Notes under the pieces: model-generated | Told to the model about the DNA's origin: nothing | The model's database searches: none | Seen by the model: only the letters and a program-made list of their open reading frames with translations | In this document: positions 43,287 through 43,424 of the stretch, piece after piece | Position numbering within the stretch: the first letter of the stretch is position 1 | Layout: each line of letters begins with the position of its first letter | NCBI GenBank assembly: GCA_947501935.1 | Contig: CANMXU010000034.1 | Coordinates: 1-43,424 of the forward strand | DNA from: an uncultured Alteromonadaceae bacterium | Lineage (GTDB): Bacteria > Pseudomonadota > Gammaproteobacteria > Enterobacterales > Alteromonadaceae | Direction: 5' to 3' | Length of the DNA: 43,424 nucleotides | Translations under genes and position numbers: made by a program

Positions 43287-43424
43287 GTTTTATTTAGCTG
43301 CTTTTAGCTATATTAAGAAATTAATCGCTCCATAAAGCCTCGCTCGTCGGTAACACCATTCAGTTAAGCATGTTTTGACCGAATGGAGTACTGGGTTTTA
43401 GAAAATCGAACGGTCCTACTTTTG
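43287..43424. other. Right edge of the window
   Basis: Non-coding in what is visible. It contains an imperfect inverted repeat around CCATTC (43358-43363) and GAATGG (43381-43386), which could be the start of a terminator or repetitive element cut by the window end. Confidence 0.35.

Overview
The window is a stretch of chromosome from a marine gammaproteobacterium of the Alteromonadales, most likely Colwelliaceae (Colwellia or Thalassotalea type). This rests on the gammaproteobacterial gene order (rne / rluC-HAD / maf / yceD-rpmF-plsX-fab-pabC-mltG-tmk-holB-pilZ-tatD), on a GntR-controlled prpB-prpC-acnD-prpF operon, on miaE, on AT-rich DNA, and on protein sequences close to but clearly distinct from E. 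coli. No tRNA, rRNA, CRISPR array, prophage or insertion sequence was seen.

Layout. (1) 1-3906: rne on the minus strand, with its terminator and a long, hairpin-rich 5' leader. (2) 3907-6337: rluC and a HAD phosphatase (+) converge on maf/yceF (-) across a perfect palindromic terminator and a ten-copy heptamer repeat. (3) 6457-16552: a colinear lipid, cell-wall and replication cluster: yceD, rpmF, plsX, fabD, fabG, acpP, fabF, pabC, mltG, tmk, holB, pilZ, tatD. fabH, expected between plsX and fabD, is absent. (4) 16553-20125: an intergenic region with a candidate minus-strand sRNA, a SpmA/SpmB-like membrane protein, and a convergent histidine kinase / response regulator pair. (5) 20126-27778: the methylcitrate (propionate) operon behind a GntR repressor, with palindromic GTCGAC operators, a sigma70-type promoter, intercistronic hairpins and a strong terminator. 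(6) 27818-35215: an outer-membrane barrel gene, a 1339-residue protein with about twenty Asp-rich calcium-binding-type repeats, miaE, a GT2-like glycosyltransferase and a small secreted Cys-rich protein. (7) 35419-39947: a membrane hemerythrin divergent from nirS (cytochrome cd1 nitrite reductase) across two FNR/DNR-like boxes, then an unusual multihaem cytochrome that joins a NapC/NirT module to an ethylbenzene-dehydrogenase-type haem domain. (8) 40014-43286: small, mostly uncharacterised genes including a GNAT acetyltransferase, a type-1 copper protein and a DUF2059 protein, with a pentamer repeat and a multi-tier inverted repeat between them.

How the genes fit together: region 3 links fatty-acid synthesis to phospholipid, folate, peptidoglycan and DNA synthesis. 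Region 5 oxidises propionyl-CoA to pyruvate and succinate through the AcnD/PrpF variant of the methylcitrate cycle. Region 7 looks like an oxygen- or NO-responsive nitrite respiration module: NirS in the periplasm, a membrane quinol-to-periplasm multihaem cytochrome as a possible electron supplier, and a hemerythrin that could bind O2 or NO. None of the d1-haem biosynthesis genes is in the window.
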